This document shows positions 8,015 through 16,980 of a stretch of 64,000 nucleotides of DNA, in pieces. The DNA is taken from the NCBI GenBank assembly GCA_002706685.1, contig PALV01000011.1, positions 310,001 to 374,000 of the forward strand, given 5' to 3'. The translations under genes and the position numbers were made by a program. The DNA comes from Gammaproteobacteria bacterium (GTDB lineage: Bacteria > Pseudomonadota > Gammaproteobacteria > Pseudomonadales > Pseudohongiellaceae). How positions within the stretch are numbered: the stretch's first letter is position 1; every line of letters begins with the position of its first letter. Under the pieces are notes generated by a model. It saw only the letters and a list, made by a program, of their open reading frames with translations. It was not told the origin of the DNA and ran no database searches.

Positions 8015-8924
8015 TCAGAACGCCCAACGTCTGACTCCGTCGCAGTGCTGCGCGATTATTGTCACCTGGCAACCCCAGATATCCGACCTTGTTGCCCTGC
8101 TGGAATCGCTGAGTGCCCAGGGCTGTGCCAGCATAGTCATAGATAACGGTTCAGCCAATGCCGAGGCCCTGACCCAGACGCTGCATCCAATGCGGGATGA
8201 CGTCACCCTGCTGTCCTGGTCTGAAAACCGGGGCCTTGCCGCCGGCATGAACGCTGGCATATTGCAGGCCCGCGCGCAGGGCTATCGATTCGTATTTTTG
8301 TTTGATCAGGACAGCTGCATCGGCGGCCGGTTCTGTCAGTCTATGCTGGCGGCCTGGGGACAGGCCGTCAAACTGGGGCATCCGGTAGCAGCAATCGGAC
8401 CACGTCTTCAGGACCCTCAAAGTGGTCGCAAAACGCCGTTCAAGTGCTTCCGCCTGTTGGCGCGCAACGATATACCCGCCGCGCCCGGACTATTCGCAAC
8501 TGATTTCCTGATTTCTTCAGGTACGCTTCTGCCATTGTCTGAACTGTCACGCATAGGCCTGATGAAGGAAAGCTACTTCATAGACAATATTGATCTGGAG
8601 TGGTGTTTCAGGGCGCGCTCGCTGGGCTACGCCCTCTACGGAACTGATCGGACCGTGCTGTTTCACCGGATCGGTGAGGACAGTCAAAATCCGCTGGTCG
8701 CGGCAGGAATCATGGTGTCACACAGTCCGCTGCGCAGCTATTACTCCACGCGGAATCGCCTGCATCTGCGCCGCCAGTCATACGCCCCGCGAGACTGGAA
8801 GGTGCGCGACCTGATCAGGTTTGCGATCAAAACAAGCTGGCTGTTGATATTCAATCGCCGACGGCGCGAATACCTGCAACAGATCCGCCGCGGCATCAAG
8901 GATGCGGGAGACTTGCGTGACTGA
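7995..8924 (+). CDS. Family 2 glycosyltransferase (rhamnosyltransferase-like)
   Basis: 309 residues from the ATG at 7995; a GTG at 7965 is an alternative start, and both overlap the end of the preceding gene. The GT-A fold is seen in CAIIVTWQP, the SIVIDNGS strand, ENRGLAAGMNAGI and the metal-binding FLFDQDS. The FIDNIDLEWCFRARSLGY segment is typical of rhamnosyl- and related transferases. It likely transfers a sugar from a nucleotide donor during O-antigen or exopolysaccharide synthesis. The end overlaps the next gene by eight bases. Confidence 0.85.
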   Translation: MSPSRPDQNAQRLTPSQCCAIIVTWQPQISDLVALLESLSAQGCASIVIDNGSANAEALTQTLHPMRDDVTLLSWSENRGLAAGMNAGILQARAQGYRFVFLFDQDSCIGGRFCQSMLAAWGQAVKLGHPVAAIGPRLQDPQSGRKTPFKCFRLLARNDIPAAPGLFATDFLISSGTLLPLSELSRIGLMKESYFIDNIDLEWCFRARSLGYALYGTDRTVLFHRIGEDSQNPLVAAGIMVSHSPLRSYYSTRNRLHLRRQSYAPRDWKVRDLIRFAIKTSWLLIFNRRRREYLQQIRRGIKDAGDLRD

Positions 8925-9888
8925 CACTCAGGCGGCTACTCAACTACCGCTCATCGTTATTGTGCTCCCGATATACAACGGCGCTCGCTGGCTGGGTGAA
9001 CAGCTTGATTCCATCATCGCACAGACCCACGGCCGCTGGCTGTTGCTGCTGCGTGATGACGGCTCAACGGATACTTCCAATGAACTTATTGCACAGTATG
9101 CCTTGGTGGACAGTGAACGCATAAAAGTGACTCAAGATGATCGTGGCAATCTCGGCGCTGCGGCATCGTTTTCACTGTTAATGGAGAAGGCACTGACAAT
9201 TGTCGAGTCAGCGTCGGAACCGGCTTACGTGGCGCTGGCAGACCAGGACGATGTCTGGGCGCCGGAAAAGCTTGCCGTGTGTCTGCAGCGCATGCAGAGG
9301 GAGGAGCAACTGGCCGCTGCGACCAGTGCAGAGCGAGAAACGCCCGTGTTGATTCACAGTGATCTGCGGGTTGTAGACAGCGCTGGCCAGGTGCTGGCCG
9401 AGTCACTATTGAACTACCAGGGGCTGGATGCAGATCGGCACGACTTTTCTGCACAATTGCTGAGCAATACAGTCACTGGTTGCACAGCCCTGCTAAATAG
9501 AGCCCTTTTATGCCTGGCCCTTCCGGTGCCGGCCGGGGCGATGATGCACGATTGGTGGCTGTCACTGGTAGCCAGCAGGTTTGGTCGTCTGCGCTGCGTT
9601 GATCGGGCGCTGGTTGATTACCGGCAGCACGGTTCGAATACAATAGGTGCCAGGAAGCACACTCCAGGCAGTTTCAGCTGGAAGACATTTCTCAAGCTGT
9701 TCCAGTTGCGTAAATCAATGCAGGCGCAGGCCCTGTTTGAAGGCAGCGCCGCACAGGCGCTGGCCTTTGAACAGCGGTTTGCAGATCAACTGAATGAGGC
9801 AGACAGGACCTTGTTGAGACAGGTGCAGCGAATGCCTGATCTTGGACTCTGGCGGCAGCGCTTGATGTTCCGTCGGTTGCGCCGCTGA
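8917..9888 (+). CDS. Family 2 glycosyltransferase
   Basis: 323 residues from a GTG at 8917, preferred over the ATG at 8902 because GGGAG stands six bases before it. The GT-A features are IVIVLPIYNGARWLGEQLDS, LLLRDDGSTD, and the metal-binding segment VALADQDDVWAPEKL, which resembles O-antigen transferases of the WbbL/WaaV type. The C-terminal MMHDWWLSLVAS and LVDYRQHGSNTIGA blocks are also usual in this subfamily. It is translationally coupled to the previous transferase and probably acts on the same glycan. Confidence 0.87.
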   Translation: MTDTQAATQLPLIVIVLPIYNGARWLGEQLDSIIAQTHGRWLLLLRDDGSTDTSNELIAQYALVDSERIKVTQDDRGNLGAAASFSLLMEKALTIVESASEPAYVALADQDDVWAPEKLAVCLQRMQREEQLAAATSAERETPVLIHSDLRVVDSAGQVLAESLLNYQGLDADRHDFSAQLLSNTVTGCTALLNRALLCLALPVPAGAMMHDWWLSLVASRFGRLRCVDRALVDYRQHGSNTIGARKHTPGSFSWKTFLKLFQLRKSMQAQALFEGSAAQALAFEQRFADQLNEADRTLLRQVQRMPDLGLWRQRLMFRRLRR

Positions 9889-9889
9889 T

Positions 9890-10750
9890 TTACCCCAGCT
9901 TTCGGCGCAGCCAATTGCGCAGTCTGTTCACATTCTTCTGCAGTGCTGGCGTATCTTCGGCGCTCTGCTGGCTTACTGGCGGGCGCATTACCCATTCACC
10001 AGGCTTGATCCATTCCGGGTTCCGAAACGCCAGTTTGCCTGGCTTGCTGTGCATCGGCGTATAGTATTTGCAGTTGTCGAAGAAATAGTGCGTTACCTGA
10101 GAGTGTCGGGTGCGCCGATGATCGTTCTGTTTGGAGCCGCCGTGCAGAAGATTGGCGTGCCAGATCAATGCATGCCCTTTAGGCATATAGCCGTATGCTG
10201 GCTCAACACCCAGTGACTCCAGATGTTTGGCGATAAATGCCTCGTACTGCGGGTAGTTGTGATAACCAGGCTCCAGACCGGCATCTTCCATGGTAATTTC
10301 TCGCAGCTTGTGAGTGCCGGGATAATACTTCAGAGGCCCGTTGTCCTCGTCTATATCTTCCAGTGCGACCCAAACACCTGCCATGTAGCCGGACGGAACG
10401 CTGTTGAAGTGAATGGTGTCAGAATGAGTTGCCTGCTGGGTACCCACTGGAAAGTTCAGAGTCTGAAACGGTAGTGGTTTTCTGCCAAAAAGCTGTTCCA
10501 GCGCGCTAAGCACATTGGCATTGGTTGCAAGCTCGTGAGAAGGCTTCACGAACTTCCAGGCATCCTGTATGCGGGCGCCGAAAGACGGAGCCTGCAGGTG
10601 CTCGGGGTTATAGTATGGATGCAGGGTCTCGATAAGTTCATCGATCTGTTGTTGTGTAAAGCCAAAATCAACGATGACATAACCATCATCATTGAACTTC
10701 TGAATCTGCTCTGGTGTCAGATACCCGGCCTGTTCTGAGACGGACGACAT
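9890..10750 (-). CDS. Phytanoyl-CoA dioxygenase (PhyH) family protein
   Basis: 286 residues with the Fe(II)/2-oxoglutarate oxygenase signature: His109-Ser-Asp111 (HSDTIHF) as the first two metal ligands, a distal His203 in LLHGG and an Arg-rich stretch in HRRTRHSQVTHYF for the co-substrate. The AGVWVALEDIDEDNGPLKYYPGTHK segment is a family hallmark. PhyH proteins oxidise lipids, small metabolites or, in some clusters, sugars. It is convergent with the GT2 gene, ending two bases from it, and lies next to the giant glycosyltransferase on the same strand, so it may modify a glycan or lipid carrier. The substrate is unknown. Confidence 0.87.
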   Translation of the reverse strand: MSSVSEQAGYLTPEQIQKFNDDGYVIVDFGFTQQQIDELIETLHPYYNPEHLQAPSFGARIQDAWKFVKPSHELATNANVLSALEQLFGRKPLPFQTLNFPVGTQQATHSDTIHFNSVPSGYMAGVWVALEDIDEDNGPLKYYPGTHKLREITMEDAGLEPGYHNYPQYEAFIAKHLESLGVEPAYGYMPKGHALIWHANLLHGGSKQNDHRRTRHSQVTHYFFDNCKYYTPMHSKPGKLAFRNPEWIKPGEWVMRPPVSQQSAEDTPALQKNVNRLRNWLRRKLG

Positions 10751-10784
10751 AAGCCTAACCCCTTATCATTATTGTGTTGTCAAT

Positions 10785-13700
10785 TCAGCGCGTCTGCGAA
10801 TGTCCCTGCAGTCGCCTTTCGATATTCTGTAGTCGCTGCTGCATGCGTTTGCCGATAGCAAGGGCAGAGAATTCGCTGATGATTGTCTGTCTGGCCCTGG
10901 CTCCCAATGCGGCTACCCGCGCAGGGTTCTGTGCCAGGTCGCGCATCTCGTCTGCAGCATGGCTGATGTCAGGCTCAGCCCAATGCTGGTGCGCTTCGTA
11001 TGGGCCGTAATCCTTGCCGAGTGTTTTCAGTTCGTAGCGAATGGCCACACAATTGTCATTGCGCATGTATTCGGTATTGCCAGACCAGCCTGTCAGCAGA
11101 GCTACCTTGCCCATGAACATGGCTTCAGCGGGTCCCAGCCCAAACCCTTCGGCGTGGTGCAGTGAGACATAACAATCACTGCAGTTGATCAGCGAATCAA
11201 TCTGCGCACGATCGAGATGTGCGTCGATAAGAATAATATTCTGATAGGCAGCGATGCACTCTTTCAACACTTTGATGCTTGCCGCATCGGCATTGTTTAT
11301 CTTTATTACCAACTGTACCGCCATGTCATCAGCTGTGAATGCCTGCTGAAACGCGCGTATCGAACCGAAGGGATTTTTTCGTTTGGCAATACTGTGCGTA
11401 TCAAACATGCTGATAAACACAAACGCGTCGTCTTTGATGCCAAACCACTCTCGCTGATACTGACTGGCCCCTGTCATGTCTACGTCGATCACGTGCGGTA
11501 TGGTGACAACTGGCACAGGTGATTTGACTGCGACTGCCTGATTGACGTAACTGGAGGGGACCCATACCTCATCGACCATCTCAAAACTGGGCAACCACCG
11601 ATCAGGAAACTCTGGCATTTCCCACGCCCAGAAGCCGATATTGTAGCGGCCAGCGCTGCTTGTGCTCTTGAGATCACCCATGACGGTTGGCAGATGGTCG
11701 GCATTAATGTGCCAGAGATTGATTGCAAACCTGCTGCGTTCGATCTCCAGTTTTTGCCAGCGCAGGTTGTCCATGCGCGATGGGTTGCCGCGCTCGTAGT
11801 TGATAATGCCAAACGGTATGCCAGATGCATGCAAAGCCGATGCATTGCCCCGGGAGGCTTCTCCGACGCCCATGCTTGCACGAATGTAGGCGATCAGGTT
11901 GACACCAAAATCTGGCTCACTGCGGGTGCTGGATTGCCTGCTGAGCAGGCTGCCCTGATGTTCAGTCAGACTGCCCAGCGTGCAGTCTTCCCGGGTCAGC
12001 GACAACGCAGGATTGTAGTATGGGTCACCGCCTTTAAAGCGATGTCCCCAACGTTCCCACATGGTGCGTTCATCCTGCCCGATGGGGTTGGTTTTGCGGC
12101 TGACACTTTCGTGATGAATCAGTTCGCTGTGCGGTGTCCAGACATTGCGCTTGCCAGCTTCCAGGCAGCGCAGACACAGATCAATATCGTTTCCAACAAT
12201 TGCCAGATTTTCATCGAACTGTCCCAGTGACATGAACAGTTCGCGTCGAATCATCAGGCATGCGCCGGTGTTCGCTGATACCTCGCGCACGCACTGATCC
12301 AGGTGCTGGTATATGCCCTGACCTGGCAGCTGTTTGTGAAACAGGTGGCGTGCGCCGCCACCGTGATCGACCAGAAACACGCCAGCGTGCTGCAGAGTTC
12401 CGTTTGGGTAGAGCAGGCGTGCGCCAACCGTGCCGACATCAGACCTGAGGGCGTGTCGTACAAGTTGTGTCAGCCATTGCGGGTGCATGACTTCAATGTC
12501 GTCGTTCAGGAATAGCAGTATTTCACCCGAGCTGTTGGCAACGCCGATATTGTTCAGTCGCGACCAATTAAAAGGCTCATTGCACTCAATCACCCTGGCG
12601 CCCTGCTCTTGGGCAAACTGGATACCTTCCCGGTGCTCGCCGCGACCGTTATCGAGGATGATGATCTCGAAATCCGGATAGTCCGTGCTGGCAAGCGTTT
12701 CGAGACAGGGCCGCAGATAGGTCAATTTGCCCGTGGTGGGAATGATGATCGAGACACGTGGAAAATTGACCGGCAGTGGGGCGTAAGTCTGGGCTGAGTC
12801 TATGGCGGGTGAAGTTTCCTTTGCCGGTTCGCTCCATAATACTTCTGCCACGCGTACGGTGTTGGTCAGTGTTAATTCCGGCGCTGCCGCCAATAGAAGC
12901 TGGTGGCGCCAGTCTGCTGCGTCCAGGTCTTCTGCTGTCTGGGGGCTCAGTGCCTGCTGTGCCAACCGGCTGTCGATGGCGTAAGTCGCACCAATATAGT
13001 CCTGGCTGCGCAGCAGATCAGGTGCCCAGGACCATGTAAACCATGGATTCTGTCGGTAATCGCCATTGAGTTCGTCATGATCTGAGTACAGAAGTTTTGT
13101 ATCGGGTAATGCTTTGGCGGAAATTCGCGCGACGTAGTCGTGACTGAGTATTGTGCCTGGTTTCAGCAGAACCACCATGGCCGGACAGCTTTCGAGTGCG
13201 GCCAGCAGCGTGGGGTGAGTTTCTGTATTTCTTTCAGCAATGTTCGCCAGTATGTCCACTGACGATGGTTTGCCCGCGATATGAAGGTGCCAGCCGGCGT
13301 CTGACTGCTGTTTAAGTGACAGGAGTGTTGCCAGTGAGTCGCTGGACGGACTGTTGTCAATTTCGCTGGCCAACATCACAAAGCCTGTGGTGCCAGGTAA
13401 CCCGCTATCAGGGTGGTCTGATTCTGACTGCTGATCGCTGGCGGTTGCAGACTGAGCCTGCAGCCAGCGCATGTACAGGTGCTGAGGGTTCTGCACAACA
13501 AACTGCTGTTGCAGTTGTCGCGTGTTGCCAGCCGTGTCCACGATGCTGACAGTCAATTCATGGGGGCCTGGTGACAGATTCGCAATCGGGACCAATGTAG
13601 CGAATCCTGTACGCTGGGCCTCTTCAGCAGTTTCATGCGGGCGAATCGCGGGTGACTCCACATGCTGGTCGTCGACCATAACCTCAACAGATTGCAGGCC

Positions 13701-14993
13701 ATCCGGCGCCCAGGCCCACGCCTGCAAAGTCAAATCTGAGCTGAATACCCGACGTTCCAGAGTCGGTTGCAGTATGCCTGCCTCAATCGGGCCCTGATAC
13801 ACAGTCTGCTCGCGCTCACCCGCTTGCTTCAGATGCGACGGACTGTCTGAGGACAGGACGCCTGATGTAGAGCCGGTCCTGGTCGTGGGCTTTAACTGGC
13901 TGTTCAGGCGATTAACGAAAGGCCCAATCACACGGTTGAGACGGTTACGCATATAACGATAGGGACCGGTCACGCGCCAGGAAAATGAATTGAGTATTTC
14001 GCGCACGCCCTGGTCCAGTTGTTCATGAGCCAGGTTCAGTTCAATATGGGCTGACTGCAGCATGGCATACTGCTGCTCAGTACGACTCAGACGGGTAGAA
14101 GTTTCGGCAAGTTCTCCGCTGAGCATATGATTTTTGGTCTGCAGCGAGTCGATCTGTCGCTCATGCACGGACTGGATGTTGTGTGCGGCCTGCAGTTCGG
14201 TGTGCAATTGCTGGACGGTCACAGACTGATCAAGCAGACCCATGACGGCGTTGATTTCGGCACCTGACCAGCGCAGCCGCCACTTATCCAGCACCTGCGC
14301 ACGCGCATCGGCCATCGGATGCCCCGCCTGGTAGCGGGCATTGTGCTGTTCCAGCATGGTTTGCGAATCACCGCCCTCGCGGTAAAACGCCCCAACATGC
14401 TCGGTCAGGCAGAAATCCGTGTGTTCGGCACATTGCAGCCAGAAATCCCAGTCTTCATAGACTGTCAGGCTGGTATCAAAGTACACACCATGCTCCAGCA
14501 ATCGGCGATTAAACAATGCGGCATGAATCGGGATGAAGTTGTCGCGGCGCAGCACAGTCCGATCGAAACCCACCGCAATCACGTCGTCACTCAGCTTACC
14601 ATCCGCGCTGGCCTTACGGGTGGCGCTGTAGACGACCTGGCACTCGGGATGCTTTGCAGCCGCTGTGAGCAGCTTTTCTATATGAGAGTCCGCGATCCAG
14701 TCATCATCATCGAGAAACAGCAGGTAGTCACCGGTTGCATGATCAAGTCCGGCGTTGGCGGCTTCGGGCCGATCAAGTGGCTTGCCGAGATTGACCAGCT
14801 TCAGTGTGACATGGTCTTTCAGCGGTACAGGGCAGGCGAGACCGTGACCAGAGGCATCAATCAGCACCAGCTCTACGGCCGGCCAGCTTTGTCGATTGAC
14901 GGATTCGAGCGCCTCTGCCAAAGAGCTGCGTCCCACAGTGCGGCATAAGATGGAAACGAGCGGGGGGCGGGCTTTTGCGTTGGTGTCGGTCAT
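10785..14993 (-). CDS. Giant multi-domain glycosyltransferase (GT2 - degenerate GT2 - GT2 - GT4)
   Basis: About 1,402 residues from the ATG at 14993; an in-frame TTG at 15023 is less likely. In order: GT2 domain (about 10-240, LVSILCRTVGRSSL and LLFLDDDDW); coiled region (about 250-345); an Ig-like segment (about 420-500); a GT2-like domain without its acidic active site (about 535-690, LLYSDHDEL); a complete GT2 domain (about 740-965, VSIIIPTTGKL and LLFLNDDIEV); and a GT4 domain (about 1030-1400) with the HHAEGFGLGPAEAM glutamate motif. Such proteins build several linkages of a surface glycan. It is on the strand opposite to the two single-domain transferases. Confidence 0.88.
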   Translation of the reverse strand: MTDTNAKARPPLVSILCRTVGRSSLAEALESVNRQSWPAVELVLIDASGHGLACPVPLKDHVTLKLVNLGKPLDRPEAANAGLDHATGDYLLFLDDDDWIADSHIEKLLTAAAKHPECQVVYSATRKASADGKLSDDVIAVGFDRTVLRRDNFIPIHAALFNRRLLEHGVYFDTSLTVYEDWDFWLQCAEHTDFCLTEHVGAFYREGGDSQTMLEQHNARYQAGHPMADARAQVLDKWRLRWSGAEINAVMGLLDQSVTVQQLHTELQAAHNIQSVHERQIDSLQTKNHMLSGELAETSTRLSRTEQQYAMLQSAHIELNLAHEQLDQGVREILNSFSWRVTGPYRYMRNRLNRVIGPFVNRLNSQLKPTTRTGSTSGVLSSDSPSHLKQAGEREQTVYQGPIEAGILQPTLERRVFSSDLTLQAWAWAPDGLQSVEVMVDDQHVESPAIRPHETAEEAQRTGFATLVPIANLSPGPHELTVSIVDTAGNTRQLQQQFVVQNPQHLYMRWLQAQSATASDQQSESDHPDSGLPGTTGFVMLASEIDNSPSSDSLATLLSLKQQSDAGWHLHIAGKPSSVDILANIAERNTETHPTLLAALESCPAMVVLLKPGTILSHDYVARISAKALPDTKLLYSDHDELNGDYRQNPWFTWSWAPDLLRSQDYIGATYAIDSRLAQQALSPQTAEDLDAADWRHQLLLAAAPELTLTNTVRVAEVLWSEPAKETSPAIDSAQTYAPLPVNFPRVSIIIPTTGKLTYLRPCLETLASTDYPDFEIIILDNGRGEHREGIQFAQEQGARVIECNEPFNWSRLNNIGVANSSGEILLFLNDDIEVMHPQWLTQLVRHALRSDVGTVGARLLYPNGTLQHAGVFLVDHGGGARHLFHKQLPGQGIYQHLDQCVREVSANTGACLMIRRELFMSLGQFDENLAIVGNDIDLCLRCLEAGKRNVWTPHSELIHHESVSRKTNPIGQDERTMWERWGHRFKGGDPYYNPALSLTREDCTLGSLTEHQGSLLSRQSSTRSEPDFGVNLIAYIRASMGVGEASRGNASALHASGIPFGIINYERGNPSRMDNLRWQKLEIERSRFAINLWHINADHLPTVMGDLKSTSSAGRYNIGFWAWEMPEFPDRWLPSFEMVDEVWVPSSYVNQAVAVKSPVPVVTIPHVIDVDMTGASQYQREWFGIKDDAFVFISMFDTHSIAKRKNPFGSIRAFQQAFTADDMAVQLVIKINNADAASIKVLKECIAAYQNIILIDAHLDRAQIDSLINCSDCYVSLHHAEGFGLGPAEAMFMGKVALLTGWSGNTEYMRNDNCVAIRYELKTLGKDYGPYEAHQHWAEPDISHAADEMRDLAQNPARVAALGARARQTIISEFSALAIGKRMQQRLQNIERRLQGHSQTR

Positions 14994-15023
14994 TCGGAGG
15001 GCGGCTTGCCTGTGAGTGGTCAA

Positions 15024-15276
15024 GGATCGAATTGTACCGGCTTACAAGGCGCCGCGTGAAGCCAAAAACCCCCTCTGAGGGAAATATTCCCATAAAAAAC
15101 ACCCCCGGCGGGGCCGGGGGTCAACAACAGCCGGCTGTGGGGGGAAGCCCGGTACGTGGCTTCACCTGCAGGGGCTCCGGCTGTGAGCTTCGGAGGTCTC
15201 CTGCAGTTATAACGTGTGTTAACGGTGATTATTCCCGTCAATTACAAAGCTGGCGCACCGAGGTGTCTGAGCGTGA
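15024..15276. other. Gap between DUF484 gene and glycosyltransferase
   Basis: 253 bases without a gene. It holds the GC-rich terminator at 15094-15121 and otherwise low-information sequence; no convincing promoter for the glycosyltransferase gene was seen. In many gammaproteobacteria xerC follows the DUF484 gene, and it is absent here. Confidence 0.6.
15094..15121 (-). terminator. Rho-independent terminator after the lysA operon
   Basis: On the minus strand an 8-bp perfect GC stem (ACCCCCGG pairing with CCGGGGGT, loop of five) is followed by a run of six T. It lies about 155 bases past the DUF484 stop and would end the lptM-lysA-dapF-DUF484 transcript. Confidence 0.8.
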
Positions 15277-15966
15277 CTACTTGCGGGGCGTAGTTCGCTG
15301 CAACCGGTCGATCAGGGATGCCAGTACCTCGCGAATGAAGTCCAGGAACAACGTGTCCAGCTCATCGCTGAAATAGTCCTGGGCGTGATTGCCGATCACC
15401 AGCACAGCCAGCAGGCTGTTGTGGTGGATAACCGGGCACAACGCCACAGAGCGGATCGTCGCGCTGGCTTCAGGGAATAAAAACTGACTTCCGGACTTGT
15501 CTATGACCTGAGTGATGACACTGCGGCTGCGCATTGCAGCCGGGAACCGGTTCTGTAAATCGGCTGCTGCCTGTCTTTCGTCCAGCACGATTAACCGACA
15601 GGCATCAATGCCTGGCTGAGTCATCAGATTGGATTCAGTGACATGTGTCAACTGCGAAAGGGTATCTTCTTCAAGCAGGCTCAGGATGAGGTGACGAGTG
15701 ACACTGAACAGCTGGTCATTGTAGCGGGCGTTTTCCAGCAGCGAGTTCAGCGTATGTCGCGATTCGATGCTGCGCTCACGAAGTATCTTTACCTGGCGTT
15801 CGAGCAGGGAGATGGCTTTGCCGCTCTCGTGAGGTACTGTCATCTCCGCCAGCAGGCCGTCACGGTCGGTGAAAAAATCAGGATTCTCGCGAAGGTAGCT
15901 GGCGACGTCATCCGCAGAAATTGCCAGATTGTTTTTTTTCTTGGCCTGAACGCTATCAACCGTCAT
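15277..15966 (-). CDS. DUF484 family protein
   Basis: 229 residues from the ATG at 15966, which has AGGAA seven bases upstream. The N-terminal DVASYLRENPDFFTDRDGLL is the DUF484 signature; a short coiled stretch (about 50-80) precedes a GAF-like domain (about 90-220). Function is not established. It directly follows dapF, as in many gammaproteobacteria, where xerC normally comes next; here a terminator follows instead. Confidence 0.93.
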   Translation of the reverse strand: MTVDSVQAKKKNNLAISADDVASYLRENPDFFTDRDGLLAEMTVPHESGKAISLLERQVKILRERSIESRHTLNSLLENARYNDQLFSVTRHLILSLLEEDTLSQLTHVTESNLMTQPGIDACRLIVLDERQAAADLQNRFPAAMRSRSVITQVIDKSGSQFLFPEASATIRSVALCPVIHHNSLLAVLVIGNHAQDYFSDELDTLFLDFIREVLASLIDRLQRTTPRK

Positions 15967-15999
15967 GAGCAAGTTCCTGTCATTGCCTGTTTTTGATGT

Positions 16000-16977
16000 C
16001 TATTTATCGCCGGGTGATGCTGGCGCCAAAGGTGTTTCGATTGAGATGCTGCCTTCATAAACAGTTTCGGCTGGCCCGGTCATCAACACTGAACTGTCGC
16101 CACCCTGCCATTCGATTGTCAACTCACCTCCGGTCAGCAGGGCTTTTGTACTATGGTCCAGCAATCCGGCCTGAATGCCACAAACGACGGCGGCGCATGC
16201 GCCCGTGCCACACGCTTCTGTTTCGCCCGCACCTCGTTCAAAAACACGTAAGCGGATGGTGTCGCGGTCGATGATCTGCATGAATCCCACATTCACCCCC
16301 TGGGGGAAGGCAGGGTGTGAGCACAGGGTTTTTCCCAGCGTTCCAACAGGTGCCTGTTCGCAGTTGTCGGTTAGCAGTACGATATGTGGATTGCCCATAG
16401 AGACCGCGAAGAAACGGGCCGATACGGTTGCCTCTCCGGAAACGGGCGCCACATCAAGAGAATATTCGTCTGCCTGTTCTGCCGTAAACGGCAGCGCTGC
16501 CGGGTCAAAATCCGGTCGTCCCATGTCCACCTGTACCAGGTCACCGTCTTTGAGGTGCAGTTCCAGTAGCCGGTTTTTGGTTTGCACGCGCACCGGCGCC
16601 CTGGCAATGAGACCGCGGTCAAGGACATAGCGGGCAAAACATCGCGCGCCGTTGCCACAATGTTCGACTTCGCTGCCATCCGAGTTGAAGATGCGGTATG
16701 TGAAGTCCGCGTCCGGACGTTTGGGAGCGTCGATCACCAGTAGCTGATCGAAACCGATGCCGCGGTGGCGGTCGCCCAGCCGCCGAATCTGCTCCGTATC
16801 CAGCGAAACAGGATTGGAGATCATGTCGAGCACAACAAAGTCATTACCGAGGCCGTGCATTTTAGTGAACGGCAGACGGTTGGCATGGCCCGTGTCGGGC
16901 TGCCTTCGTCGTTGTCCGGCAGCATCACGATTGCGTGGTGAGCGGCGGCGGTTTTTTTTCGGTTGACGGGTACTCAT
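16000..16977 (-). CDS. dapF: Diaminopimelate epimerase with basic N-terminal extension
   Basis: 325 residues against about 275 usual. The first 35 are a basic, Arg/Lys-rich tail before the canonical LPFTKMHGLGNDF. The two catalytic cysteines are present: Cys107 in HCGNGARC and Cys256 in ACGTGACAAV. It converts LL- to meso-diaminopimelate for lysine and peptidoglycan. The ATG at 16977 has GGAA upstream, formed by the lysA end, and begins three bases after the lysA stop. Whether the extension is translated is uncertain, since no good internal start lies closer to the core domain. Confidence 0.95.
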   Translation of the reverse strand: MSTRQPKKNRRRSPRNRDAAGQRRRQPDTGHANRLPFTKMHGLGNDFVVLDMISNPVSLDTEQIRRLGDRHRGIGFDQLLVIDAPKRPDADFTYRIFNSDGSEVEHCGNGARCFARYVLDRGLIARAPVRVQTKNRLLELHLKDGDLVQVDMGRPDFDPAALPFTAEQADEYSLDVAPVSGEATVSARFFAVSMGNPHIVLLTDNCEQAPVGTLGKTLCSHPAFPQGVNVGFMQIIDRDTIRLRVFERGAGETEACGTGACAAVVCGIQAGLLDHSTKALLTGGELTIEWQGGDSSVLMTGPAETVYEGSISIETPLAPASPGDK

Positions 16978-16980
16978 TGC

